Assembly (NCBI GenBank): GCA_902570915.1
Contig: CACGAB010000006.1
Location: 1 to 53,778 of the forward strand
Length of the DNA stretch: 53,778 nucleotides
Reading direction: 5' to 3'
DNA from: an uncultured Pelagibacteraceae bacterium
GTDB lineage: Bacteria; Pseudomonadota; Alphaproteobacteria; Pelagibacterales; Pelagibacteraceae
Shown piece by piece: positions 38,822-46,801 of the stretch (position 1 is its first letter; each line of letters opens with the position of its first letter). Both the position numbers and the translations under genes were made by a program. Under the pieces are notes generated by a model. The model did not search any database. It had not been told where the DNA came from and worked only from the letters and a program-made list of their open reading frames with translations.

Positions 38822-39433
38822 TTATGATCTTTTTTCCACAACTTCGTCTATTAGCCCAAAAGCCTTGGCTGAGTCCGCGGTCATAAAATTATCTCTCTCC
38901 AAAGCAGTTTTTATTTCATCAACAGTTTTTCCAGTGTGTTTAGAATAAATTTCATTTAATCTTTTTTTTAAAGCCAAAACCTCATTAGCATGAATTTCTA
39001 TATCTGTGGCTTGACCTTGAAAACCTGCGGAAGGTTGGTGAACCATTATTCTTGAATTTGGTAATGAAAATCTTTTACCTTTTTTTCCAGCGGATAGTAA
39101 AAAAGAACCCATTGATGCTGCTTGACCAATACATAAAGTTGAAATATCTGGTTTAACATATTGCATGGTATCATAAATACCTAAGCCAGCTGTAACTAGA
39201 CCACCAGGACTATTTATATACAAGTATATTTCTTTCTTTGGATCCTCAGCCTCTAGAAACAATAATTGAGCAGTTACTAATGACGCTACAGTATCATTTA
39301 TTTGACCTGTCAGGAAAATTATTCTCTCTTTTAATAGTCTTGAATAAATATCATAAGCACGCTCACCTCTATTAGACTGTTCGACAACCATAGGCACTAA
39401 GTTGCTCATATGTTCAAAAATTTTATTTGTCAT
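38822..39433 (-). CDS. clpP: ATP-dependent Clp protease proteolytic subunit
   Basis: Serine peptidase forming the tetradecameric chamber used by ClpX. The 203-residue protein has catalytic Ser107 in [11 protein letters not shown] and His132 in [12 protein letters not shown], with the aspartate expected in the ERDNFM segment near residue 180. The N-terminal residues ahead of [19 protein letters not shown] are a short propeptide. It is 32 bases after tig. Confidence 0.97.
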   Translation of the reverse strand: MTNKIFEHMSNLVPMVVEQSNRGERAYDIYSRLLKERIIFLTGQINDTVASLVTAQLLFLEAEDPKKEIYLYINSPGGLVTAGLGIYDTMQYVKPDISTLCIGQAASMGSFLLSAGKKGKRFSLPNSRIMVHQPSAGFQGQATDIEIHANEVLALKKRLNEIYSKHTGKTVDEIKTALERDNFMTADSAKAFGLIDEVVEKRS

Positions 39434-39465
39434 AAGTTGATTCGTTCTACTTATACAACTTGAGA

Positions 39466-40899
39466 TTACTTTTTGCTAACTTTTTTTGTTTTTTTAGCTA
39501 CTGATTTAGTCTTTTTGACTTTTGGCTTTGTTTTATTGTCTGCTGTTTTTTTTACATCAGCTTTTTTTTCAGGTTTTCTTTGATCTTTAAGTTCTTGATC
39601 CAGTTGTTGTTTTTGGGACTCCTTTAAAATTTTTTCAGCTTCATCTTTAGAAATTTCTTTTTTATTAGGCTTAGCCTTTTCTTTAATCATATTTAAAATT
39701 TTTTCCTCATAGACAGTTCCTCTCAAACTCGCTAGCGCATTAGGATTTTTTTTATAAAATTCCATGACCATTTTTTCCTGACCTGGCATCATTCTAATTT
39801 GTTTTTGAACTTCGGTTTGTAATTCTTGTTCGGTAACTTTTATTTGATTTTGTTCACCAAATTCATTTAAAATTAGCCCAACTTTAATTCTTTTTTTTGC
39901 AACCTCTTCAAAATTTTTTCTACTTTTTTTTGCATCATCCTCAGACATACCTTGAGAAAGTATTTTTATTTCATCCTCAAGTAAGTTTTCTGGAATTTCG
40001 CTTACTTTAAATTTTTCAATTTCTTTTAATATTTGATTTTTCGTTAAACGATCTAAAGAGTTTTTATATTCATCATTTATTTGTTTTGTTATTAACGACT
40101 TTAGATCATTAAGATCTTTTGCACCTAAATTTTTGGCAAACTGATCATCGATTTTTACGTCTTCAGGAATTTTAACTGCTGAAATTTTACACGTAAATTT
40201 TGCTTTTTTGTTAATAAATTCTTTTTCTGGAAAATTTTCAGGAAGTGTTGCATCTACTATTTTTTCATCCCCCTTTTTGACTCCGATTAACTGTTCATCA
40301 AATCCTTTTAAGAAAAGATCTTTTCCTAAAGTTAGTTGAGTATTTTTACCTTCTCCACCTCTAAACGTTTTTTCATCCACTGTTGCATTATAGTCAAAAA
40401 CAACTAAGTCACCTTTTTTTGCTTTAGTTGTTTCTGAGGCTTCTTTAAAGTTTGGTTGATTTTTAGCAATATCATTTATTCTTTTGTCAGTTTCCTTTTG
40501 ATCAATTTTAACCGTATACTCATCGAACTTAATATTCTCTATTGATTTCAGTTCAACTTTTGGAAGCTCTGTAACAGATAAAATATATTCTAAATCTTTA
40601 TCTTCACCATAAGTTTTAAGATCAAGTTTAGGTTGACCTGCTGGTTTAATCTTATTTTCTTGCAAGGCTTTTGTTGATGTTTCCTTCAAGACTTTGTCTA
40701 AGACCTCGCTAAAAACAGCTTTGCCAAACTGTCTTTTTAAAATCTCTCTTGGTACCTTACCAGGTCTAAATCCCTTTAGATTAACAGTTCCTTTAATCTC
40801 CTCATATTTCTCATCCAGGTATACATTCATTGTCTTTTTATCGACAAAAACCTTTACATCTTTATTCAAACCTTTTTTATTTTCAACAGTAACTTTCAT
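39466..40899 (-). CDS. tig: Trigger factor with long lysine-rich C-terminal tail
   Basis: Ribosome-bound chaperone and peptidyl-prolyl isomerase. The 477-residue protein starts with the ribosome-docking domain containing [18 protein letters not shown]. The FKBP domain spans about residues 150-240 ([19 protein letters not shown]), and the helical chaperone domain follows. From about residue 410 the protein extends beyond the usual end with a Lys-rich tail (for example [16 protein letters not shown] at the terminus). The ATG lies only 10 bases after the CCA end of tRNA-Leu, with no Shine-Dalgarno in the spacer CATTTAAATT. Confidence 0.94.
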   Translation of the reverse strand: MKVTVENKKGLNKDVKVFVDKKTMNVYLDEKYEEIKGTVNLKGFRPGKVPREILKRQFGKAVFSEVLDKVLKETSTKALQENKIKPAGQPKLDLKTYGEDKDLEYILSVTELPKVELKSIENIKFDEYTVKIDQKETDKRINDIAKNQPNFKEASETTKAKKGDLVVFDYNATVDEKTFRGGEGKNTQLTLGKDLFLKGFDEQLIGVKKGDEKIVDATLPENFPEKEFINKKAKFTCKISAVKIPEDVKIDDQFAKNLGAKDLNDLKSLITKQINDEYKNSLDRLTKNQILKEIEKFKVSEIPENLLEDEIKILSQGMSEDDAKKSRKNFEEVAKKRIKVGLILNEFGEQNQIKVTEQELQTEVQKQIRMMPGQEKMVMEFYKKNPNALASLRGTVYEEKILNMIKEKAKPNKKEISKDEAEKILKESQKQQLDQELKDQRKPEKKADVKKTADNKTKPKVKKTKSVAKKTKKVSKK

Positions 40900-40909
40900 A
40901 ATTTAAATG

Positions 40910-40994
40910 TGGTAGGGCGAAAAGGACTCGAACCTTCACAGATTGCTCTATCGGTTCCTAAGACCGACGCGTCTACCAATTCCGCCATCGCCCC
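40910..40994 (-). tRNA. tRNA-Leu (anticodon TAG)
   Basis: An 85-base class II tRNA with acceptor GGGGCGA/TCGCCCT, D arm with GGTAGACGC, anticodon stem TCGGT/ACCGA and loop CTTAGGA giving TAG, a long variable arm, T loop TTCGAGT and encoded ACCA end. It is immediately followed by tig on the same strand (10-base spacer), so tRNA and trigger factor are almost certainly on one primary transcript. Confidence 0.96.
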
Positions 40995-41007
40995 ACAATT
41001 TCAAAGT

Positions 41008-41036
41008 TTTATATATTATTGAATCTATTTGTCCAA
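41008..41036 (-). promoter_or_regulatory. Sigma-70-type promoter of tRNA-Leu and probably tig
   Basis: On the minus strand TTGGAC (41031-41036) and TATAAA (41008-41013) are spaced by exactly 17 bases. Transcription would start about 6-8 bases before the tRNA-Leu 5-prime end. The 10-base tRNA-tig spacer leaves no room for another promoter outside the tRNA, so tig probably uses this one. Confidence 0.6.
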
Positions 41037-41047
41037 CGACAATTACA

Positions 41048-41128
41048 ATGAATTATAAAGTTTTGAAAGATACCTATACATATAAAAATGAAAATGGTAT
41101 TTTTTTAAAAAAAAACTTAAAAAAATGA
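41048..41128 (+). CDS. Possible 26-residue lysine-rich peptide ORF
   Basis: A 26-codon ORF starting with ATG (MNYKVLKDTYTYKNENGIF, then a run of lysines). Its TGA overlaps the ATG of the next small ORF as ATGA, the same coupling style seen across the window. That junction is the only argument for its being translated; it is very short and compositionally simple. It may simply be a leader of the downstream gene. Function unknown. Confidence 0.2.
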   Translation: MNYKVLKDTYTYKNENGIFLKKNLKK

Positions 41129-41298
41129 GCAAAACATCAATAGTTCTAATTATATATATTTTGGGTTTAATTTTTGGAGCGTTAGTTCTGGGAATTTGGA
41201 GTGCAGAGACAAGTGTTTATAAAGGTCTTCTTGGTTTAGGATGGACAGCTTTAGCACTGATAGGTTTATTTTTCGCTGAAAAAAATGAAAATAATTAG
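41125..41298 (+). CDS. Small two-helix membrane protein
   Basis: A 57-codon ORF starting with ATG. The product has two hydrophobic helices, about 5-25 (IVLIIYILGLIFGALVLGIW) and 34-51 (GLLGLGWTALALIGLFF), joined by a short polar loop, and ends with a charged AEKNENN tail. Glycines are spaced as in tightly packed helix pairs. The stop overlaps the start of the downstream secreted protein gene, suggesting one operon. I do not recognise the family. The clean two-helix pattern makes coding likely. Confidence 0.55.
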   Translation: MSKTSIVLIIYILGLIFGALVLGIWSAETSVYKGLLGLGWTALALIGLFFAEKNENN

Positions 41299-41707
41299 GA
41301 CTTTTATTATCTTCTTTTTTGTAATTTTGCCAATTAACATTTTAAAATCAGAAATTATTGTCATGAGTAAATGTGATGATAAACAAGATGAGTTTCTGAA
41401 AAATGAATATATTCTTAATTTAAATGAATTAATAATGACTAGAAATTACGTTTATAAAGAAAAAACATTCCAAAAATACAGATTAACGGATTTAAGTGTA
41501 AAAAAATCTAATTCTTACGTCCAAAATATCTACGAAGAGGATGGAAAAATTCTAACTCACAAGCATGGATATCCACAATTTTATACCCAAATTTTATTTG
41601 AAAAAGATAAAAAAGAAATTTTCATGAGAACGGTCCTTAACGATGAGGAAGGACTTTCAAAAATATCAACATGTAAAAAAATAGAAAAATTTAAAAAAGA
41701 AAGTTAG
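41285..41707 (+). CDS. Hypothetical exported protein
   Basis: A 140-residue protein with a clear signal peptide (about 1-22, KIIRTFIIFFFVILPINILKS). The predicted mature part is about 118 residues, rich in Lys, Glu and Tyr, with two cysteines (in VMSKCDDK and STCKK) that could form a disulfide. It is likely periplasmic. The family is not recognised. The ATG lies 14 bases inside the preceding small membrane ORF, and the stop overlaps the stop of a convergent small ORF by two bases. Confidence 0.65.
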   Translation: MKIIRTFIIFFFVILPINILKSEIIVMSKCDDKQDEFLKNEYILNLNELIMTRNYVYKEKTFQKYRLTDLSVKKSNSYVQNIYEEDGKILTHKHGYPQFYTQILFEKDKKEIFMRTVLNDEEGLSKISTCKKIEKFKKES

Positions 41708-41829
41708 CTCTTTTTTTTTTTTTTAATAAAATTTCTCCTTCTTGATCCAAACCTACTATTTGTTATATTGCTCCTGTGTCTCGCATAAGCCTGTTTTTGT
41801 GCTTGTTTCATTGCTTTTTTTGATGACAT
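41704..41829 (-). CDS. Small, highly basic protein (41 residues)
   Basis: A 41-codon ATG-started ORF whose product has nine lysines and six arginines and no acidic residues (it begins MSSKKAMKQAQKQAYARHR and passes through SRFGSRRRNF). The composition is like that of a small ribosomal or nucleic-acid-binding protein, but I cannot match it to a known family. The last lysine codons come from a run of 14 A (minus strand; T run 41711-41724), a slippery tract just before the stop. It is convergent with the exported protein gene, and the stop codons overlap. The next gene upstream is the phosphatase, 3 bases away, so the two could be co-transcribed. Confidence 0.55.
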   Translation of the reverse strand: MSSKKAMKQAQKQAYARHRSNITNSRFGSRRRNFIKKKKKS

Positions 41830-41832
41830 AAT

Positions 41833-42396
41833 TTAATAAGATATTTCTTGAGTATCTATAATATTAAAATTTTTATCAGATACAACTATTTCACCCGATG
41901 ATGATCCATAGTTTAAAATTTCTGATATTAAAACGTAATGAGTAACTAAAACTAAATTCTCATTATTATTGTTTTTGTAATTTTTAATATATTCTCTCAA
42001 TGCTTTCACCTGTTTATCCTTATTTTTTGCAAATTTAGAGCTATAAAAAGAATTTAAAAAACTTTTTGTTGTATAATCTTTAAAGGCAATTTTTGCTGTT
42101 TCTTTGCATCTACACCATTCACTTGATAAAACTTTATCAATTTCAATTTTATTTTTGATAAAAAATTTACCGATAGATTTGGCTTGTTTTTTTCCTTCCT
42201 CACTAAGATTTCTTTGTGTCGAACAATCGTTTAAATTGAAATTATTTGGATCTCCACTTCCAGGAGCATATGCGTGTCTTATAAATATTAATTTTCCACC
42301 CTCCTCTAATTGATTTATTAAATTTTCATTTAAATCTGCTTTAATAGATGATGTTAAAGATATAAATATTATTATTAAGAAGTTAAAAAATTTCAT
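41833..42396 (-). CDS. Exported histidine phosphatase family protein
   Basis: A 187-residue protein of the phosphoglycerate-mutase-like (histidine phosphatase) superfamily. A signal peptide spans about 1-20. The catalytic histidine lies in LIFIRHAYAPGSGDP (about 37-51), followed by the branch LSEEGKKQA, the arginine in SSEWCRCKETA, and the second histidine in LVLVTHYVLI near residue 156. Its substrate in the periplasm is unknown. The ATG lies only two bases from the ATG of the divergent uracil-DNA glycosylase gene, so their upstream signals must lie inside each other. Confidence 0.8.
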   Translation of the reverse strand: MKFFNFLIIIFISLTSSIKADLNENLINQLEEGGKLIFIRHAYAPGSGDPNNFNLNDCSTQRNLSEEGKKQAKSIGKFFIKNKIEIDKVLSSEWCRCKETAKIAFKDYTTKSFLNSFYSSKFAKNKDKQVKALREYIKNYKNNNNENLVLVTHYVLISEILNYGSSSGEIVVSDKNFNIIDTQEISY

Positions 42397-42398
42397 TT

Positions 42399-43079
42399 AT
42401 GGATATTAGATTAAACGATTTGAATAAAACAATAGTTAATTGTAAAAAGTGTCCAAGATTAGTTAAGTTTATACGCAAAGTAAGCTCAATAAAAAGAAAA
42501 CAAAATAGAGATGAAGTGTACTGGGGAAAACCGGTACCTGGATTTGGAGACTTAAGCTCTAAAATAGCTATCATCGGACTAGCACCTGCTGCTCATGGTG
42601 GTACTAGAACCGGCAGAGCATTTACTGGAGATAAATCAGGAGATTTCTTATTTAAATGTTTGCACAAGGTAGGAATTTCAAATTCTCCGATATCAAAAAA
42701 TCTAGAAGATAATTTAAAACTAAAATCTACTTATATTACTAATATTCTTAAGTGTGTACCTCCTGAAGATAAACCACTAAGCATTGAAATTTCCAACTGC
42801 TCTAATTTTTTTGATAAGGAAATATTATTTTTAAAGAATTTGAAAGTTATAGTTACATTAGGAAAAGTTGCTTTTGATAATTGTATGAAATTATACAAAC
42901 AAAAATTTAACATAGAACAAAAATTTATTTTTAAACACAATAAAATACATAAGTTACCTAATGGTTTAATAATTTTATCAAGCTATCATCCAAGTCCAAG
43001 AAACGTTAATACAAAATTAATTTCTGAAAAAATGATGATAAAATTATTTAAAAAAGCAAAGAGATTAGCTATTTCTTAA
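42399..43079 (+). CDS. Uracil-DNA glycosylase, family 5 (UdgB-like)
   Basis: Removes uracil, and in relatives hypoxanthine and other deaminated bases, from DNA. The 226-residue protein has motif A GLAPAAHGGTRTGRAFTGD, which lacks the usual catalytic Asp/Asn and is characteristic of family 5. Motif B is SYHPSPRN near the C-terminus. Four cysteines (NCKKCPRL, NILKC and a later NC) are placed for a [4Fe-4S] cluster. The ATG is two bases from the divergent phosphatase start. The 3-prime end overlaps the convergent thioesterase gene by 11 bases. Confidence 0.88.
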   Translation: MDIRLNDLNKTIVNCKKCPRLVKFIRKVSSIKRKQNRDEVYWGKPVPGFGDLSSKIAIIGLAPAAHGGTRTGRAFTGDKSGDFLFKCLHKVGISNSPISKNLEDNLKLKSTYITNILKCVPPEDKPLSIEISNCSNFFDKEILFLKNLKVIVTLGKVAFDNCMKLYKQKFNIEQKFIFKHNKIHKLPNGLIILSSYHPSPRNVNTKLISEKMMIKLFKKAKRLAIS

Positions 43080-43491
43080 TACTATCACAAAAGTATGGTT
43101 TAAATTTTGAATAAATCTGATCTGGTATCTTTACAGGTTTGCCATCTTTATTAACAAAAACTAAATGAACTAACGCCAAAGCAATTATCTCTTTACTTTT
43201 CGTTATTATTTGATTCATAAAGAAAGATGTTTTAGTAATCGATTTTACAAAAGATCTTATAGTCAATTCATCCTCTAAATAAGCAGGTTTTTTATATTCA
43301 ATATTACAAGATTTAACTATTATTAAGGATTTAAATTCTTGATGAATCTTATTATTGCTGAATCCAATCGAAAACAATGCTTCTGTTCTAGCTCTTTCTA
43401 AGAATTTTAAATAATTTGCATAGTAAACTACACCACCAGAATCTGTATCCTCGTAATATACTTTTAATTTATGAAAGAAGTTTTCGTGCAT
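43069..43491 (-). CDS. ybgC: Acyl-CoA thioesterase, YbgC/4-hydroxybenzoyl-CoA thioesterase type
   Basis: A cytosolic hot-dog fold thioesterase of 140 residues. The family signature with catalytic aspartate is KVYYEDTDSGGVVYYANYLK, followed by FLERARTEAL. YbgC proteins usually head tol-pal operons, but here it stands apart from tol-pal, between a glycosylase gene and small ORFs. The substrate may be short acyl-CoA or acyl-ACP. Its end overlaps the convergent glycosylase gene. Confidence 0.85.
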   Translation of the reverse strand: MHENFFHKLKVYYEDTDSGGVVYYANYLKFLERARTEALFSIGFSNNKIHQEFKSLIIVKSCNIEYKKPAYLEDELTIRSFVKSITKTSFFMNQIITKSKEIIALALVHLVFVNKDGKPVKIPDQIYSKFKPYFCDSIKK

Positions 43492-43547
43492 TAAATAACT
43501 ATATCAAATAATTAATTAATTTTATAGAATCTAAAGTATAAAATAAA

Positions 43548-43688
43548 ATGAATATCTTTGTTATTTGGTTAGTATTAGTTATTGCATGGAACTTTGGTTA
43601 TCCTGCCGCTAGTCCTCTTGAAGATGTTTTGGTAGCTGTGATTTTAGCTTTTTTTAATATTTTTTTGAAAAAATATTTGAAATTATAA
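43548..43688 (+). CDS. Small hydrophobic protein ORF (46 residues)
   Basis: A 46-codon ATG-started ORF. The product has a hydrophobic N-terminus (NIFVIWLVLVIAWNFGYP), a short loop AASPLEDV, a second hydrophobic stretch and a basic end. It is probably a two-helix hairpin in the inner membrane. It lies alone on the plus strand between two minus-strand genes, with its stop touching the 3-prime end of the DUF3047 gene. Family not recognised. The amphipathic loop between two clean helices favours a real gene. Confidence 0.5.
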   Translation: MNIFVIWLVLVIAWNFGYPAASPLEDVLVAVILAFFNIFLKKYLKL

Positions 43689-44339
43689 TTAATTTTTAGA
43701 GAAATATATGTTTTGAAAATAAGCTATAGCTTTCATTTTGGAGTTATCTGTATCAGACATAATTGCTAATCCATCTAATTCATTAACATCTAGATTGTGA
43801 AATCTTTTGAAATCTTCCTTTACGTTTGCTTTAACGGTAACCCATTCGTTTAAATTTTTTTTTGTGCTTGCTAAAACATTATCAATAGATTTTTTAGTAT
43901 AAGGACTCGGCGAATTAGAACCAATTTCATTATTGCTTGAAAAAACATAGTTTATAGCCCTATTAGACAAAGGTGTTGCACCAGTTTTCTTAACGGCAAA
44001 AACTCTAGCAGCAAAATCATGTCCTTTTTTGGTATTTTCTTTAATTCCAGGCAAATCTTTTTCTATTTTCCAAGTTATATTTATGAATGGAGTTTTATTA
44101 AGGTCAATTTTGACCTCTTTTCCTAATCCTGAAGCGGCATTATCAGCTACAGCTTTTAAGAAATTTCCATTTTCATTTGATCCAATTGTATAAATTGTCT
44201 TATTTTCGGCACCTCTCACCTTTCGAACCTCTAAATTTGATAGTTCATCTTTTGTAAAGTTAAAAACTTTAATTTCGTTCGCATAACCTGTTTTGATAAT
44301 TATAGAAATTAAGATCAGGGTTTTTATTAAAATGTTCAT
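43689..44339 (-). CDS. DUF3047 family exported protein
   Basis: A 216-residue protein with a signal peptide (about 1-20, ending TGYA before NEIKVF). The mature part matches what I recall of DUF3047: a start like FNFTKDELSNLEVRKV, FINITWKIEKDLPG, GHDFAARVFAVKK, INYVFSS and LAIMSDTDNSKMKAIAYFQN. The segments suggest a beta-sandwich, possibly a carbohydrate-binding-like fold, but the function is unknown. It is likely periplasmic. It stands alone on the minus strand between two plus-strand small ORFs. Confidence 0.7.
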   Translation of the reverse strand: MNILIKTLILISIIIKTGYANEIKVFNFTKDELSNLEVRKVRGAENKTIYTIGSNENGNFLKAVADNAASGLGKEVKIDLNKTPFINITWKIEKDLPGIKENTKKGHDFAARVFAVKKTGATPLSNRAINYVFSSNNEIGSNSPSPYTKKSIDNVLASTKKNLNEWVTVKANVKEDFKRFHNLDVNELDGLAIMSDTDNSKMKAIAYFQNIYFSKN

Positions 44340-44427
44340 TCAAAAATTTTTTTTAAAAAGTGGTTAATACATTATTTTGACAAAATTTAAACATCCAAAA
44401 ATCACCTTTAGCTAATATGTATAAATT

Positions 44428-44565
44428 ATGAAGACAATTTCAATTTTTATACTGTTAATTTACTGGTCAATTATGATCTTTGCACCAGTGATATCAAAAG
44501 ATGTGAAAATAAGCCGAGCTAAAACAACTAATACTAAAATAGTTGAAGAAAGACCAAAAAGTTAA
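44428..44565 (+). CDS. Small exported or membrane-anchored peptide ORF (45 residues)
   Basis: A 45-codon ATG-started ORF. The first 20 residues (TISIFILLIYWSIMIFAPV) form a signal peptide or membrane anchor, and the rest is a basic polar tail with KISRAKTTNTKIVEERPKS. It lies between the divergently placed DUF3047 gene and a convergent SDR gene, whose stop it overlaps by 4 bases. Not recognised; moderate support only from its hydrophobic/basic design. Confidence 0.35.
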   Translation: MKTISIFILLIYWSIMIFAPVISKDVKISRAKTTNTKIVEERPKS

Positions 44566-45314
44566 TAAGTCGAACGACCACCACTTATGTCAAAAACTGC
44601 CGCTGTAGAGAATGTATTTTCCTCTGATGAAAGCCAGCAAACTAAGGATGTAAACTCCTCGACCTCAAGAAATCGTCCTCTAGGCACCTTAGAAAGCATT
44701 CTTTGAACATGTTCCTTAGTCATTTGATCTAAAATACGTGTTTTGGCCCCCGCAGGAGTGACAGCATTTACTGCTATATCTTTATCAGCAAGCTCTTTAC
44801 CTAAAGATTTAGTTAGTCCTATAGCGCCAGCTTTACCTGCACTATACGCACTTGCATTCGCATTGCCATCTTTTCCTGCAACAGATGCTACATTGACAAT
44901 TCTTCCGTAGTTATTCTTAATCATATTAGGCACTATTGCTTTGCAACAATTAAAGGTTCCCATCAAATTAATATCTACTATTTTTTTCCACTTCTCTAGA
45001 TCATATTCCCACAATGGGGCAGTAGGACCAGTTATTCCCGCGTTATTGATTAATATGTCAATCTTGGAGTTTTTTAAGATTTTATTGGTGCAGTTTTCAA
45101 CTTCTTCAAATTTGGATACATCAATAACATTAGAGGTTAAATTTGTATTTTTAAGTTTTTTAACAGATTTTTTAAGTGTGTCTGGATCATTGTCCCAAAT
45201 TATTACTTTAGCGCCTGAGTTTAAAAATCTCCTAGCTATATCAAATCCAAATCCTTGAGCTCCACCTGTTATAACTGCAGTCCTATTCTCGAAATTAAAT
45301 GTTATCTTATCCAT
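44562..45314 (-). CDS. Short-chain dehydrogenase/reductase (FabG-like)
   Basis: A 250-residue NAD(P)-dependent oxidoreductase with the Rossmann glycine motif TGGAQGFGFDIA, NNAG (ILINNAGITGP), the catalytic serine in NVASVAGK and YxxxK in SAYSAGKAG. Asp after the second strand (IIWDND) suggests NAD rather than NADP preference. The C-terminus ends FDISGGRSTY, like sugar or hydroxyacid SDRs, but the substrate is unknown. It is the last gene of a run dctP-dctQ-dctM-NCS1-SDR, 4 bases after the permease, so it probably acts on an imported compound. Confidence 0.85.
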   Translation of the reverse strand: MDKITFNFENRTAVITGGAQGFGFDIARRFLNSGAKVIIWDNDPDTLKKSVKKLKNTNLTSNVIDVSKFEEVENCTNKILKNSKIDILINNAGITGPTAPLWEYDLEKWKKIVDINLMGTFNCCKAIVPNMIKNNYGRIVNVASVAGKDGNANASAYSAGKAGAIGLTKSLGKELADKDIAVNAVTPAGAKTRILDQMTKEHVQRMLSKVPRGRFLEVEEFTSLVCWLSSEENTFSTAAVFDISGGRSTY

Positions 45315-45318
45315 CGAG

Positions 45319-46776
45319 TTATTTTTTTGCCAAAAAATAATAAGTTATAGAGGAAATTAATGCACCAATAATCCATGCGTAAGATTGTAAAAACATTAAA
45401 TTGGGGTTCCATATTGTTGAGGCCGAGAATACAAATCCTAAAAATAAAGAATAAGTGCCTTTTATATGCCAACCACCTGAAAAATAATACGACCCATTTT
45501 TTTCTAAAGAGTAAATATCTTTATTAATTAAATTACCATTTCTAATCAAATAATAATCACAAATCATAATTCCAAAAATTGGTCCAAAAAAAGCTCCGAT
45601 TGTATCTATTATTGATAAAATTCCTATTTGACTTAAAACAGTAAGCCAAAAAACTCCTATTAAAAGTCCGATTAAACCTATCACTAATCCTGAGCTCTTG
45701 AATGATAATGATGTGGGGAATAAATTAATAAGTGAATATTGTGATGGAATAAAATTAGCAATTAAATTTGTAGAAGCTGACGCAATAATTATAAAAATCA
45801 AAACTAAATTAGTTAACAATAAATTATTTAGCTGACCAATTATGTCTGTAGGATTTGTAAGTATTTTTTCAATATTTTCAGGACTTTGTTTTAAAAAAGC
45901 ATCTGCACCTATGACAATAAAAAGTGCAAAAAAAGAAAAAATTATTAAATTTAATATTAAAGTTAGATTCCCTTTTTTGAGTTGATTTTCATTTTCAACA
46001 TACCTTGAGAAGTCACCAAAACTTAAAATAACAATCGAAAAGTAAGCAAAAAGCGTTCCGGATACAGTTATCAATGGTATGATATTATTTTTATCTACAA
46101 AATTTTCTAAACTTAAAGCACCTAAAAATGCATTGACTGTAAATTTTACATCACTCAATAAAACTATAAAAAAGAATAACGACATCCCGGAATAGACAAA
46201 GATTGCAGAGATATTAATAATTTTTTTATTATAATTCATTCCTATACTAAATAAAATAATCTGTAGAGCCATTGAGACTATAATTGAAATCCAATCTATG
46301 ATGTTTAATCCAATGAAAAAAATAAGAAAAATTTCTTGCTGTAAAAGAGTTTTATCAATAGAAAAAATTAAAATTCTTAATAAATATCCCAGTGCTTTTG
46401 ATAAAAAATATGTTTGAATTCCAAACATAAATATACCAACTATACTTCTTAAAAATCCGATATACTGTGCTCCTCTTACCCCCATTGAGGATCTCAATAA
46501 AACTACAAATGGTAATCCAAATTTTTGAGATGGTTTACCAATTAAATTTGAAAAAAAATAAACCAATAAAGAGGCAAAAATTGTTCCAAACAATACTACA
46601 AAAGTATTTAAGTCATACACTACATAAAGAGATGCGATCAAAGAAAATCCAATTACGCTTTGAATGCCAACTCCCCAAAAACAAAATAAATCTTTCCAGT
46701 TCCAATTTTTATTACTCGGATTTACTGTTACCAAATCCCAATTAATTAGTGTTTTTTTTGATTTTTGCTGATTCAC
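45319..46776 (-). CDS. NCS1 family nucleobase/allantoin-type permease
   Basis: A 485-residue transporter with about 12 membrane helices. The N-terminal segment NWDLVTVNPSNKNWNWKDLF and then GVGIQSVIGFSL, GKPSQKFGLPFVVLLRSSMG and GFLRSIVGIFMFGIQTYFLS fit the Mhp1/cytosine-allantoin permease family. Expected substrates are purines, pyrimidines, hydantoins or thiamine-like compounds, with sodium or protons. The best start is GTG at 46776, 25 bases after the dctM stop. A second transporter in a TRAP operon is unusual. Confidence 0.85.
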   Translation of the reverse strand: MNQQKSKKTLINWDLVTVNPSNKNWNWKDLFCFWGVGIQSVIGFSLIASLYVVYDLNTFVVLFGTIFASLLVYFFSNLIGKPSQKFGLPFVVLLRSSMGVRGAQYIGFLRSIVGIFMFGIQTYFLSKALGYLLRILIFSIDKTLLQQEIFLIFFIGLNIIDWISIIVSMALQIILFSIGMNYNKKIINISAIFVYSGMSLFFFIVLLSDVKFTVNAFLGALSLENFVDKNNIIPLITVSGTLFAYFSIVILSFGDFSRYVENENQLKKGNLTLILNLIIFSFFALFIVIGADAFLKQSPENIEKILTNPTDIIGQLNNLLLTNLVLIFIIIASASTNLIANFIPSQYSLINLFPTSLSFKSSGLVIGLIGLLIGVFWLTVLSQIGILSIIDTIGAFFGPIFGIMICDYYLIRNGNLINKDIYSLEKNGSYYFSGGWHIKGTYSLFLGFVFSASTIWNPNLMFLQSYAWIIGALISSITYYFLAKK

Positions 46777-46801
46777 TCAGACAATATAGAACTTTAACAA
46801 T

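Noticed and set aside
40943..41128. A 61-codon plus-strand reading frame beginning inside tRNA-Leu
   Set aside because: Its first part is the antisense of the tRNA. Only the part from the internal ATG at 41048 could be a gene, and that is listed with low confidence.
43069..43491. ybgC as a sign of a tol-pal operon
   Set aside because: No tolQ, tolR, tolA, tolB or pal lies next to it; neighbours are unrelated.
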